Assembly (NCBI GenBank): GCA_934426285.1
Contig: CAKRYE010000071.1
Span: forward strand, 1 to 8,606
Reading direction: 5' to 3'
DNA length: 8,606 nt
Source of the DNA: an uncultured Blautia sp.
GTDB taxonomy: Bacteria > Bacillota > Clostridia > Lachnospirales > Lachnospiraceae
Shown here: in pieces, positions 1 to 6,223 of the stretch
How the letters are laid out: the number at the start of each line of letters is the position of its first letter
Position numbering within the stretch: position 1 is the stretch's first letter
The notes under the pieces: generated by a model
Databases searched by the model: none
Seen by the model: the letters and a program-made list of their open reading frames with translations, nothing else
What the model was told of the DNA's origin: nothing
Program-made: the position numbers and the translations under genes

Positions 1-1
1 T

Positions 2-55
2 GTAATTACAACCAGTGTGCCGACAGAAAAGAAACAGAAAACCATGGAAACATAA
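2..55 (+). CDS. possible C-terminal tail of an upstream gene (partial)
   Basis: An open frame enters from the left edge and stops at TAA (53-55), giving 17 residues that read VITTSVPTEKKQKTMET. The polar, lysine-rich end resembles a protein C-terminus, but 17 codons are far too few to identify a family. A second frame is also open from base 1 to a TGA at 88-90, so the choice of frame is uncertain. If real, the gene would end 45 bases before the AraC-type gene at 101. Confidence 0.2.
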   Translation, partial: VITTSVPTEKKQKTMET

Positions 56-79
56 GGAAATTTTCCTATATAAATTTCC
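45..79 (+). promoter_or_regulatory. candidate promoter with overlapping palindromic operator upstream of the AraC-type gene
   Basis: A perfect 8-bp inverted repeat, GGAAATTT (56-63) and AAATTTCC (72-79), is separated by 8 bases. It surrounds a possible -10 box TATATA (67-72), with a weak -35 TGGAAA (45-50) 16 bases upstream. Dyad symmetry of 24 bp centred close to a -10 box is the arrangement expected of a repressor or autoregulatory site. The gene's Shine-Dalgarno GAGGG (89-93) follows, 7 bases before ATG. The promoter hexamers are weak matches, and AT-rich palindromes arise by chance, so this is tentative. Confidence 0.35.
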
Positions 80-100
80 CATACAAATGAGGGCTATGTA

Positions 101-1150
101 ATGAAATTAAACAGAAATGAATTCCGGAATTATATACATTCTTATGAAGATGATGAATTATTTTACCGGGATCTTTACCTGGCAGAAAAAGAGCATCCTG
201 AAACCTTTATGGAATACTGTAAACATCTGGATCCTGATTATATTACTTCCCACAAACTTTTTGTTCCTGCACTCCGCCGGGAAGCCTGGTTTCCTTATCT
301 GGAAGAAAGTGATATGTTTTGTAATCTCACAGGCAATATCATGCTCTGCAAGCATTATCGCTACAGTCCGGTCTATGTCCATGAACATGAGTTTTTTGAA
401 ATCCTGTGTGTATATGATGGAACTGTTCATACCACAATCCAGGGAATCTCTCACACTCTGACCACAGGAGATATCTGCATTATTCCGCCCCATACCAAAC
501 ACAGCGTAGGAGTCTTCGATGACAGTATTGCTGTCAATATTCTTGTACGCAGCTCTACGTTTCAGTCAACCTTCTTCCAGACACTGACCGCTGACAGTTC
601 ACTGGCACAGTTTTTTGCTCATGTATTATTTCACAAAACAGAGGGAAATTTTCTGATCTTTCATGCAGGAAATGATTCCTCTGTCATAGAATCTCTTGAG
701 AACCTTTTTATCGAATATCTGGGACACGAAAAATACAGCTATACTTTCCTGAATTCCATGCTGGTTCTTTTCTGGGCTCAGCTTCTGCGTTACCACGAAA
801 AGGACATTGAATCCATTCTGACAAAGGATACTGCCGGTAATTCCATGACTGAAATCCTGAATTATATCAATCATAATTATCAGACTGCAACTCTGGGTGA
901 TACAGCTTCACATTTCGGCTACAGTGTGTCTCATTTCAGTACATTAATAAAGGAAGGTACCGGCCGTACCTTCCTTCAGATCATACGTGATATTAAATTA
1001 AACCAGGCATGCCGCGCCCTGACCCAGACACGCTTAAGCATTCCGGCAATCTGTGAGCTGGTGGGATATGAAACACCTGAGCATTTCATGCGTATCTTTA
1101 AAAAAGCCTATGGAATGACTCCCGGAGAATACCGGAAGCAAAAAGCCTGA
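101..1150 (+). CDS. AraC-family transcriptional regulator with N-terminal cupin sensor domain
   Basis: A 349-residue cytoplasmic DNA-binding protein. Residues about 85-150 look like a cupin (AraC-type ligand-binding) barrel: His94, His96 and Glu100 lie in VYVHEHEFFEIL, followed by the typical turn LTTGDICIIPPHTKHSV (120-136). Residues about 250-347 form the double helix-turn-helix AraC domain. The first HTH is around TLGDTASHFGYSVSHFSTLIK (264-284). The second is around SIPAICELVGYETPEHFMRIFKKAYG (313-338) and ends in the characteristic MTPGEYRK signature. The N-terminal 80 residues precede the cupin and are not recognisable. The start is supported by GAGGG at 89-93. Such proteins usually activate sugar or small-molecule utilisation genes when ligand binds the cupin; the ligand here is unknown. 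The gene converges with the DMT transporter gene, with only 16 bases between stop codons. It therefore shares no transcript with it, but could control it or the oxidoreductase beyond. Confidence 0.93.
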   Translation: MKLNRNEFRNYIHSYEDDELFYRDLYLAEKEHPETFMEYCKHLDPDYITSHKLFVPALRREAWFPYLEESDMFCNLTGNIMLCKHYRYSPVYVHEHEFFEILCVYDGTVHTTIQGISHTLTTGDICIIPPHTKHSVGVFDDSIAVNILVRSSTFQSTFFQTLTADSSLAQFFAHVLFHKTEGNFLIFHAGNDSSVIESLENLFIEYLGHEKYSYTFLNSMLVLFWAQLLRYHEKDIESILTKDTAGNSMTEILNYINHNYQTATLGDTASHFGYSVSHFSTLIKEGTGRTFLQIIRDIKLNQACRALTQTRLSIPAICELVGYETPEHFMRIFKKAYGMTPGEYRKQKA

Positions 1151-1166
1151 GCCGGATCCCTATCCA

Positions 1167-2042
1167 TTATTTACAAGCCTTAGCTACTCTCATATTATAA
1201 AGAAATGTTCCCAATGATGCCAGAATAATCAGCACATATCCTGTAAAGCTGTACTTATCCGGAATCTCCCCAAACAGGATAAATCCCAGCATCGTAGCAA
1301 AAATAATCTGCGAATAGTCAAAAATGGAAATCTTCCCTGCAGGTGCATAGGTGTATGCAGCCGTAATCGTAAACTGTCCGCCCGCTGCAAATAATCCTGC
1401 CATCAGCAATGTCACAAGCTGTTTCATACTCATCGGAGTGAAATGGAACAACATCCAGGGTACAACCGACAAACAGGAGAAAAATGAAAAATAAAACACG
1501 ATAACCGGTCCCTTCACTCCGTGAGTTCCCAGTACACGCACCATCGTATACGCAATTCCTGCTCCCAGTCCACCGCAGACTCCAATCAGTGCCGGAACAA
1601 GTGCCGCATTCTGAAATCCCGGTTTCACTACAAATAAACATCCTATAAACGCCAGCGCAACACACGCAGCCTGCGCCGGTCTGATTTTTTCCTTTAACAA
1701 AAGGAATGAAAAAATAATCGCAAAAAACGGAGACAACTTATTCAGGATTGATGCATCTGCCACCAACAGATGATCAATGGCATAAAAGTTACACAGAATC
1801 CCCAGTGTCCCACACACACAACGCAGGATCAGCGGTCCCCAGTATTTCTTATCCACCTTCGGCACTGTACGATTCTTACAGAGAATTATCGCTGCAAACA
1901 CCGCCGCCACCAGATTCCGGAAGAAACTCTTCTCCACAGACGGCAGATCACCTGCCAGACGTACACTCACATTCATACAAGCAAAGAAAAACGCCGACAG
2001 GATGATCATTATCATACCCTTTATGTAATTTTCCTGTTTCAT
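1167..2042 (-). CDS. DMT-superfamily (EamA) membrane transporter
   Basis: A 291-residue integral membrane protein with about ten hydrophobic segments arranged as two EamA repeats, the normal size for drug/metabolite transporters. The N-terminal repeat starts at MIMIILSAFFFACMNVSVRL and keeps the family pattern of a conserved Arg in the second helix (SFFRNLVAA), then ILNKLSPFFAIIFSFLLLKEK at its end. The second repeat ends similarly with IIFATMLGFILFGEIPD. The family exports or imports small metabolites, often amino acids or nucleosides; the substrate is not predictable. The frame could begin at an ATG at 2090, which would add 16 polar residues. I prefer the ATG at 2042: the AGGCAGG-like sequence just upstream is the only reasonable ribosome binding site, and family members begin just before the first helix. 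It is divergent from the flavin oxidoreductase gene. Confidence 0.9.
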   Translation of the reverse strand: MKQENYIKGMIMIILSAFFFACMNVSVRLAGDLPSVEKSFFRNLVAAVFAAIILCKNRTVPKVDKKYWGPLILRCVCGTLGILCNFYAIDHLLVADASILNKLSPFFAIIFSFLLLKEKIRPAQAACVALAFIGCLFVVKPGFQNAALVPALIGVCGGLGAGIAYTMVRVLGTHGVKGPVIVFYFSFFSCLSVVPWMLFHFTPMSMKQLVTLLMAGLFAAGGQFTITAAYTYAPAGKISIFDYSQIIFATMLGFILFGEIPDKYSFTGYVLIILASLGTFLYNMRVAKACK

Positions 2043-2068
2043 CAGATTTAACCTGCCTTTCTGTCCAT

Positions 2069-2101
2069 GCAGACAGCTTCTTTTTATCATATGCTGTCTG
2101 C
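2069..2101 (-). promoter_or_regulatory. perfect 9-bp inverted repeat in the leader of the DMT transporter gene
   Basis: GCAGACAGC (2069-2077) and GCTGTCTGC (2093-2101) are perfect reverse complements separated by 15 bases. With the promoter proposed at 2115-2144, the repeat lies at the very 5' end of the transcript, upstream of the chosen start at 2042. It could form a 5' mRNA hairpin, or be a DNA operator that blocks transcription just after initiation. No T-run follows it on the minus strand, so it is not a terminator. Confidence 0.5.
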
Positions 2102-2114
2102 CATCTACCTGTTA

Positions 2115-2144
2115 ATCATAACACGGACAACAGTTTCGATACAA
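2115..2144 (-). promoter_or_regulatory. candidate extended -10 promoter for the DMT transporter gene
   Basis: Read on the minus strand, TGTTATGAT (complement of 2115-2123) is an extended -10 element whose hexamer TATGAT matches TATAAT at five of six positions. A weak -35, TTGTAT (complement of 2139-2144), lies 18 bases upstream. The predicted transcription start is near 2108, about 65 bases before the start codon at 2042. Confidence 0.45.
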
Positions 2145-2225
2145 ATAAATTTTTTATCTGGATACTACTTCCAATTCGGTGGCAACTTTTCAGGAGGATC
2201 ATAAAATAAAATATCTGAAAAGCAG

Positions 2226-2303
2226 GTATCAACAAATTGTTACAAGTGCATTGTCATTTTACTGATAGATGACAATGCACTTTTTTGCTATTCTTAGTAA
2301 CAG
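2226..2303 (+). repeat. copy A of a 76-78 bp upstream element shared with 6224-6299
   Basis: Aligned by hand with the second copy, 61 of 76 positions match with one 2-base gap. The shared blocks are GTATCAnnAAATnGTTACAA at the left, TTTTACTGnTA and ACAATGCA in the middle, and TTTTTGnTATTnTTAnTAACAG at the right. The middle of this copy forms a perfect hairpin (2244-2282) that is degenerate in the other copy. The element ends 97 bases before the oxidoreductase start. Because both copies sit upstream of genes in the same orientation, a shared regulatory role is likely; which factor binds is unknown. Confidence 0.75.
2244..2286 (+). terminator. terminator-like hairpin with T-run (leader attenuator or operator)
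   Basis: GTGCATTGTCAT (2246-2257) and ATGACAATGCAC (2269-2280) are perfect complements with an 11-base loop. Flanking AA/TT extends the stem to 14 bp, and six T residues follow (2281-2286). In form this is an intrinsic terminator, yet no plus-strand gene ends nearby: the previous one stops at 1150, and the transporter between is on the other strand. It may act as an attenuator if transcription starts further upstream, as a guard against antisense read-through, or as a DNA binding site. An outer TGTTAC/GTAACA pair also encloses it. Confidence 0.45.
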
Positions 2304-2308
2304 AGCGC

Positions 2309-2337
2309 GGCAGCAGGAATAGAAGCTCCTGGCTGCC
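2309..2337 (+). promoter_or_regulatory. GC-rich leader hairpin upstream of the flavin oxidoreductase gene
   Basis: GGCAGCAGGA (2309-2318) pairs with TCCT (2327-2330) and GCTGCC (2332-2337), leaving one bulged G at 2331 and an 8-base loop. No T-run follows, so it is not a terminator. It may stabilise or regulate the leader mRNA. No known riboswitch architecture is recognisable. Confidence 0.4.
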
Positions 2338-2363
2338 ACAAGCCCCTGATATCAGAATATACC

Positions 2364-2385
2364 TACGAAAAATTCATACGAAAAA
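2364..2385 (+). repeat. short direct repeat next to the ribosome binding site
   Basis: TACGAAAAA occurs at 2364-2372 and again at 2377-2385, a 13-base period, with the second copy abutting the Shine-Dalgarno sequence at 2386-2391. It could be a chance duplication or a pair of protein half-sites; nothing decides between these. Confidence 0.4.
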
Positions 2386-2399
2386 GAGGAGCCTATATT

Positions 2400-4346
2400 A
2401 TGAAACGAAATTTCCCACATTTATCCAGTCCGATCCAGATTGGCCGTGTAACTTTCCGTAATCGAATGTTTTCCGCACCTATGGGTGGAACAGATATCAC
2501 CAATGACGGCTGTATCGGTCCGAAATCAACTGCATTTTATGAATTGCGCGGCAAAGGCGGTGCTGCTGCCGTGACAGTCAGCGAATGTATGGTCCACCCG
2601 GAAACGGACGGTTCTCATGCATATCATCTGGATACTGCAATTCTGAATTCTCTTGCATCTGCAACCTATACAGCGGACGCGATTTCCAGACACGGTGCAG
2701 TTCCAAGCCTTGAGCTTTCTCATTCCGGAATGTATGCAGGCACTTATATGACAGATAAATCCCGTCAGCATTCCATGCATCAGTGGGGTGCCTGTGATAC
2801 AGTCCGCCCGGATGGAGTACCGGTAAAAGCCCTTACAGAAGAAATGCTTCAGGACATTGTCGCATCTTATGGAAAAACAGCAGCACTTGCCAAACGTGCC
2901 GGCTTCCAGATGCTGATGATCCATGGTGGTCACGGCTGGCTGATCAATCAGTTCCTTTCTCCTTATTTTAACAAACGTACTGACAAATACGGCGGAAGCC
3001 TGGAAAATCGTTGTCGTCTTGCTGTAGAAGTTCTGAAAGCTGTCCGTGATGCAGTAGGACCTGGATTTCCAATCGAATTCCGTATGAGCGGTTCTGAACT
3101 TTTTGAGGGAGGATATGATCTGGAAGAGGGTGTTCGTATTGCACAGACGATCGAACCTTATGTGGATCTGATCCATGTATCAGCAGGAACTTATCAGCGT
3201 GGCTTTGGAGATACCCATCCATCTATGTTCAAAGAGCATGGATGTAACGTATATCTGGCAGCAGAAATTAAGAAGCATGTTTCCATACCTGTGGCAACCA
3301 TCGGCGGTCTCAACGATCCGGCTCAGATGGAAGAAATCATTGCTTCTGGAAAAGCTGATATCGTCTATATGGCAAGAGCACTTCTCGCTGATCCGTTCTT
3401 ACCGCGAAAAGTCATGGAAAACCGCGAAAATGAGATTGTGAAATGTCTCCGCTGCTTTACCTGCATGGCTGAACGTGCTGCAACTTCAACCAGAAGATGT
3501 ACTGTCAACCCTCTGATCGGACGTGAAATCGAAGGCTGCGAAATACAGCCTGCACCTGCAAAGAAAAAAGTCCTCGTAGCAGGCGGTGGCCCTGGCGGTC
3601 TTTATGCTGCATACACTGCTGCAAGACGCGGTCATAAGGTAATCCTCTGTGAAAAAGAGGCAGAACTTGGTGGAATCCTGAAAAGCGAACAGGCACTTCC
3701 ATTCAAGAGAGAAATGTATGAGCTTTCCAATACCTATGCACTTTTTGCCCGAAATGCAGGCGTGGAAATCCGTACTTCTGTGGAAGTCACACCTGAATAT
3801 GTAGAAAAAGAAGCACCTGATGCACTGATCATAGCAGTAGGCTCTCAGCCACTTGTTCCTCCGATCAAAGGACTGGATGGTGACAACGTAATCATCGTCA
3901 ACAATTACTATCTCGAAAAAGAGAAAGTTACAGATCAGGTAGTTGTCTTTGGTGGTGGTCTTGCAGGATGTGAATGTGCAATCCATCTTGGTCAGGAAGG
4001 AAAACAGGTTCATCTGGTAGAGATGCGAACAGAACTGGCTCCGGATGCCAATGTACGGCATCGTCCGCTTCTCTTAAAAGAGATTGAAAAATATGTAACT
4101 GTACATACCGGATGCCGCGGCCTGGAAGTCCGTCCTGACGGAGTTCTTTGCGAAACAGAAGACAAGCAGCAAATTCTGGTTCCGGGAACTTCTGTAATCT
4201 GTGCACTTGGTCAGCGTTCCAGAAGTGCACTTGCGGATTCTCTCCGTGACAGTGCACCATTTGTAAGAGTGATCGGCGATGCCCACCGTGTATCTACTAT
4301 TACAAATGCAGTATATGAAGGGTACCATGTAGCTTTGGATATCTGA
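2400..4346 (+). CDS. old-yellow-enzyme-type NADH:flavin oxidoreductase with [4Fe-4S] and FAD/NAD(P)H domains
   Basis: A 648-residue cytoplasmic enzyme with the architecture of 2,4-dienoyl-CoA reductase, 2-enoate reductase and the bile-acid reductases BaiCD/BaiH. Residues 1-345 form an FMN-binding TIM barrel, with FRNRMFSAPMGG near the start, HGGHGWLINQFLSP at 175-188, RTDKYGGSLENR at 193-204 and the phosphate-binding ARALLADPF. Cys349, Cys352, Cys355 and Cys367 form an iron-sulfur motif. Residues 391-404 (VLVAGGGPGGLYAA) start the FAD Rossmann fold, 514-527 (VVVFGGGLAGCECA) the NAD(P)H fold, and VIGDA near 624-628 is the terminal FAD contact. Electrons would pass from NAD(P)H through FAD and the cluster to FMN, which reduces an activated C=C bond. 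Length is normal for the family. Two oddities: Trp180 occupies the position of the catalytic Tyr of E. coli FadH, and the second Cys gap is two residues rather than three. The substrate cannot be assigned. It appears monocistronic, ending in the terminator at 4430-4469. Confidence 0.93.
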   Translation: MKRNFPHLSSPIQIGRVTFRNRMFSAPMGGTDITNDGCIGPKSTAFYELRGKGGAAAVTVSECMVHPETDGSHAYHLDTAILNSLASATYTADAISRHGAVPSLELSHSGMYAGTYMTDKSRQHSMHQWGACDTVRPDGVPVKALTEEMLQDIVASYGKTAALAKRAGFQMLMIHGGHGWLINQFLSPYFNKRTDKYGGSLENRCRLAVEVLKAVRDAVGPGFPIEFRMSGSELFEGGYDLEEGVRIAQTIEPYVDLIHVSAGTYQRGFGDTHPSMFKEHGCNVYLAAEIKKHVSIPVATIGGLNDPAQMEEIIASGKADIVYMARALLADPFLPRKVMENRENEIVKCLRCFTCMAERAATSTRRCTVNPLIGREIEGCEIQPAPAKKKVLVAGGGPGGLYAAYTAARRGHKVILCEKEAELGGILKSEQALPFKREMYELSNTYALFARNAGVEIRTSVEVTPEYVEKEAPDALIIAVGSQPLVPPIKGLDGDNVIIVNNYYLEKEKVTDQVVVFGGGLAGCECAIHLGQEGKQVHLVEMRTELAPDANVRHRPLLLKEIEKYVTVHTGCRGLEVRPDGVLCETEDKQQILVPGTSVICALGQRSRSALADSLRDSAPFVRVIGDAHRVSTITNAVYEGYHVALDI

Positions 4347-4362
4347 TATTCAACTGATATTC
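4343..4362 (+). repeat. 9-bp direct repeat spanning the oxidoreductase stop codon
   Basis: CTGATATTC is present at 4343-4351 and 4354-4362, an 11-base period, and the first copy contains the TGA stop (4344-4346). This is probably a small local duplication just after the gene, with no obvious function. Confidence 0.35.
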
Positions 4363-4429
4363 CGTTGCCCTACGCGCAGTAATATGCTTCCTTTGCGGGA
4401 TAATGGCGCATGAACAGTAACGATATTTC

Positions 4430-4469
4430 GACAGATTAGTCCCACATTTGAGGACTGGTCTGTCTTTTT
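4430..4469 (+). terminator. intrinsic terminator of the flavin oxidoreductase gene
   Basis: GACAGATTAGTCC (4430-4442) pairs with GGACTGGTCTGTC (4452-4464) over 13 bp including two G-U pairs, with a 9-base loop, and runs directly into TTTTT (4465-4469). It lies 84 bases past the stop codon and separates this transcript from the YczE-like gene. Confidence 0.88.
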
Positions 4470-4496
4470 GAGATTTTTGAAATTGATTTATATATG
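4468..4496 (+). promoter_or_regulatory. candidate promoter of the YczE-like gene
   Basis: TTGAGA (4468-4473, five of six matches to the -35 consensus) is followed after exactly 17 bases by TATATG (4491-4496, four of six). It starts in the T-run of the preceding terminator, a compact arrangement, and would initiate near 4503. A sequence about 10 bases further on, GGGTAAGAAT, offers a weaker alternative -10. Confidence 0.42.
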
Positions 4497-4505
4497 GGTA
4501 AGAAT

Positions 4506-4525
4506 TCTGCCATTGGCAGATTTTT
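4506..4525 (+). promoter_or_regulatory. short hairpin with T-run just upstream of the YczE-like gene
   Basis: TCTGCC (4506-4511) and GGCAGA (4515-4520) form a perfect 6-bp stem with a 3-base loop, followed by TTTTT (4521-4525). It resembles a minimal terminator and may finish any read-through from the upstream gene. If the promoter at 4468-4496 is used, it would instead be the 5' end of the new mRNA. Confidence 0.4.
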
Positions 4526-4553
4526 ATAAACATGAGAGGAGAAATTTTTTATT

Positions 4554-5243
4554 ATGAACAAACTAAAAAGATACCTTTTATTCTTAGTGGGACTGTTTAT
4601 CAACTCCCTTGGAGTCAGTCTTGTAACTAAGGCAAGTCTTGGTACATCCCCAATTTCATCTATTCCTTATGTATTGAGTCTGAATTTTCCTTTCACACTG
4701 GGAAATTTCACTATCATCTTCAGTTTATTGCTGATCGCACTGCAGATTCTCATTTTAAGAAAGAACTTTAAGATAGAGAATATTCTTCAGATTCCTGTAT
4801 CCATTGCATTTGGATACTTCATTGACTTTACTATGTATCTGTTATTCTGGGTAAATCCGCAGGACTATTTTATGAAAGTAATTGCTCTGCTCCTTGGCTG
4901 TCTTGTACTGGGATTTGGTGTTTATATCGAAGTAGTAGCAGATGTTGTTATGCTTCCGGGAGAATCTTTTGTCCGCGCAGTTGTCCAGACCTGGAATACA
5001 AACTTCGGAACAACCAAGATCATCTTTGATTCCTCTATGACCATTATTGCAGGAGTTCTTTCATTTGTTTTCTCCGGCAGATTAAACGGAGTACGTGAAG
5101 GTACCGTTATTGCAGCTTTACTCGTTGGTTTTATCGCAAGACTGTTTGGAAAGAACCTGGAATTTATAAAACCATACCTGTTCCCGGAGGAATACAATGC
5201 AGAAAAGCAGACTTCTGATAAATCCGAAATCTGCCAGCTTTGA
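4554..5243 (+). CDS. YczE/YyaS/YitT-like integral membrane protein (DUF6198-type)
   Basis: A 229-residue protein with about six hydrophobic segments (roughly residues 7-24, 46-68, 77-100, 107-127, 160-175, 183-200) and a charged C-terminal tail. The N-terminal signature GVSLVTKASLGTSPISSIPYVLS (20-42) and the repeat-like segment FGVYIEVVADVVMLPGESFVRAV (121-143) are the features by which I assign it to the YczE-like membrane family. The biochemical role of that family is not established; Bacillus YczE is linked to surfactin and peptide production, but that should not be transferred here. The Shine-Dalgarno GAGGAG (4536-4541) lies 12 bases before ATG, longer than usual. It is downstream of a terminator and followed 86 bases later by the LysR-type gene, which may regulate it. 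Confidence 0.85.
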   Translation: MNKLKRYLLFLVGLFINSLGVSLVTKASLGTSPISSIPYVLSLNFPFTLGNFTIIFSLLLIALQILILRKNFKIENILQIPVSIAFGYFIDFTMYLLFWVNPQDYFMKVIALLLGCLVLGFGVYIEVVADVVMLPGESFVRAVVQTWNTNFGTTKIIFDSSMTIIAGVLSFVFSGRLNGVREGTVIAALLVGFIARLFGKNLEFIKPYLFPEEYNAEKQTSDKSEICQL

Positions 5244-5266
5244 TCTTTCACTGAATACATCAAGGC

Positions 5267-5304
5267 TTTTCATTCTTCTTTCAACAGCGTATACTAAAAG
5301 GTAT
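5267..5304 (+). promoter_or_regulatory. candidate promoter of the LysR-type gene with overlapping dyad
   Basis: TTTTCA (5267-5272) is followed after 17 bases by TATACT (5290-5295), a good -10 box. ATAC (5291-5294) and GTAT (5301-5304), separated by 6 bases, form a dyad over the -10 and start site. LysR-type proteins bind T-N11-A type sites, often with ATAC/GTAT arms, so this is a possible autorepression site. The dyad is short and could be chance. The ribosome binding site AAAGGAG (5311-5317) lies 12 bases before the start codon. Confidence 0.45.
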
Positions 5305-5329
5305 CAAACAAAAGGAGTTTATATTTCAT

Positions 5330-6208
5330 ATGGATACCAGAGACATCCGCTGTTTCCGCCTTGTATACGAAGAACGCAGCATTAACAAAGCAGCACATCA
5401 GATTTTTATCACCCCTCAGGGATTAAGCCGCATTATCGTAAAACTGGAAAACGAACTTCAGACTCAGCTTTTCCAGCGTACTACCAATGGAACAATTCCC
5501 ACAGAAAGTGGTCATTATTTCTATACCCAGAGTCAGGAACTCCTTTACCATCTGGAGGATCTGAAACAGAAAATGCAGCAATTAAACCATCGTCAGCGCA
5601 CCATTCACATTGGCTTTGCCTGTGGTTCACTTAACGTACTGCCCCTGGAGCAGATTTCTCGCTTAACAGACTACTTCCCTGAACTGCAACTGCAATTGCA
5701 ATGGGATGAACTGGAGAATCAGGAAGTAACCGAAAGGCTTCTTGACAGTACACTGGATGCCGGATTTATGATCGGATCCTGTTCCCATATGGAACTGGCC
5801 TCCACCACTATCTATACTGGAAAAATGAACGCCATTGTCTATCAGGGGCATCCTTATTATACCAGAGATGTCCTCAGCATTCAGGATCTGCAGGACCAGC
5901 CACTGATTTCCATGAACCAGAAATATTCCAGCTATCATAATCTCATTCAACGTTGCAGCGATTTCGGATTCACCCCAAACATCGTGATCAGCACGATGGA
6001 AAATCCGTTAATCTACCGCTTTTGTCAGGATAAAGCAGGGATTGGCATTGATGCAGATATCCATCCCGAAGAAGAACTGCCTGCAGGCCTTCGCAAAATA
6101 AAACTTCATGATGCTATTCCATGGAAAATCTCTCTGGTCTGTCGCAAAAATACAGTTAACTATGAGATCATTTCCAGACTTCAGGAAATCTGCCGGGATT
6201 TGGATTAA
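5330..6208 (+). CDS. LysR-family transcriptional regulator
   Basis: A 292-residue cytoplasmic DNA-binding protein of normal LTTR length. The N-terminal winged helix-turn-helix covers residues 1-60: MDTRDIRCFRLVYEERSINKAA, then the recognition helix around ITPQGLSRIIVKLENEL (27-43) and LFQRTTNGTIPTESG in the wing. A linker helix (about 62-88) leads to the periplasmic-binding-protein-like effector domain, which begins at TIHIGFACGSLNVLP (91-105) and has the two-lobed pattern through residue 290. The inducer is unknown. LTTRs normally regulate an adjacent gene together with themselves, so the YczE-like gene upstream (same strand) or the AraC/GH39 gene downstream are candidate targets. A weak AT-rich inverted repeat, GATTAAA (6203-6209) and TTTAATC (6216-6222), overlaps the stop but has no T-run. 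Confidence 0.93.
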   Translation: MDTRDIRCFRLVYEERSINKAAHQIFITPQGLSRIIVKLENELQTQLFQRTTNGTIPTESGHYFYTQSQELLYHLEDLKQKMQQLNHRQRTIHIGFACGSLNVLPLEQISRLTDYFPELQLQLQWDELENQEVTERLLDSTLDAGFMIGSCSHMELASTTIYTGKMNAIVYQGHPYYTRDVLSIQDLQDQPLISMNQKYSSYHNLIQRCSDFGFTPNIVISTMENPLIYRFCQDKAGIGIDADIHPEEELPAGLRKIKLHDAIPWKISLVCRKNTVNYEIISRLQEICRDLD

Positions 6209-6223
6209 ATTAAATTTTAATCA

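Larger units (their letters stand above)
2091..2399. other. divergent intergenic region between transporter and flavin oxidoreductase genes
   Basis: No gene or RNA gene is recognisable in these 309 bases, but they are dense in symmetrical sequence. Besides the separately listed elements, CTTTTCAG (2186-2193) and CTGAAAAG (2215-2222) form a perfect 8-bp inverted repeat, and TGATATCA (2348-2355) is a perfect palindrome. The rightward gene has a good ribosome binding site, GAGGAG (2386-2391), 8 bases before its ATG. I could not find a convincing -35/-10 pair for it, which fits a promoter that depends on an activator such as an AraC-type protein (inference). Confidence 0.6.

Noticed and set aside
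1167..2090. Longer start for the DMT transporter at 2090
   Set aside because: The extra residues are polar and unlike the family, no ribosome binding site is well placed, and the extension would place the 9-bp dyad inside the coding sequence.
2303..2399. Riboswitch in the oxidoreductase leader
   Set aside because: A hairpin is present, but no conserved core of a known riboswitch class is recognisable.
2526..3176. Long minus-strand open frame (216 codons) inside the oxidoreductase gene
   Set aside because: It is antisense to a strongly conserved enzyme, its translation is Cys/Phe-rich without recognisable motifs, and it has no supporting ribosome binding site evidence.
3486..4061. Minus-strand open frame (191 codons) inside the oxidoreductase gene
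   Set aside because: It is a shadow of the FAD/NAD(P)H domain coding sequence, and its composition is unlike a real protein.
5197..5385. Small plus-strand open frame bridging the YczE-like and LysR-type genes
   Set aside because: It overlaps the ends of both clear genes and the LysR promoter region, and has no recognisable protein features.
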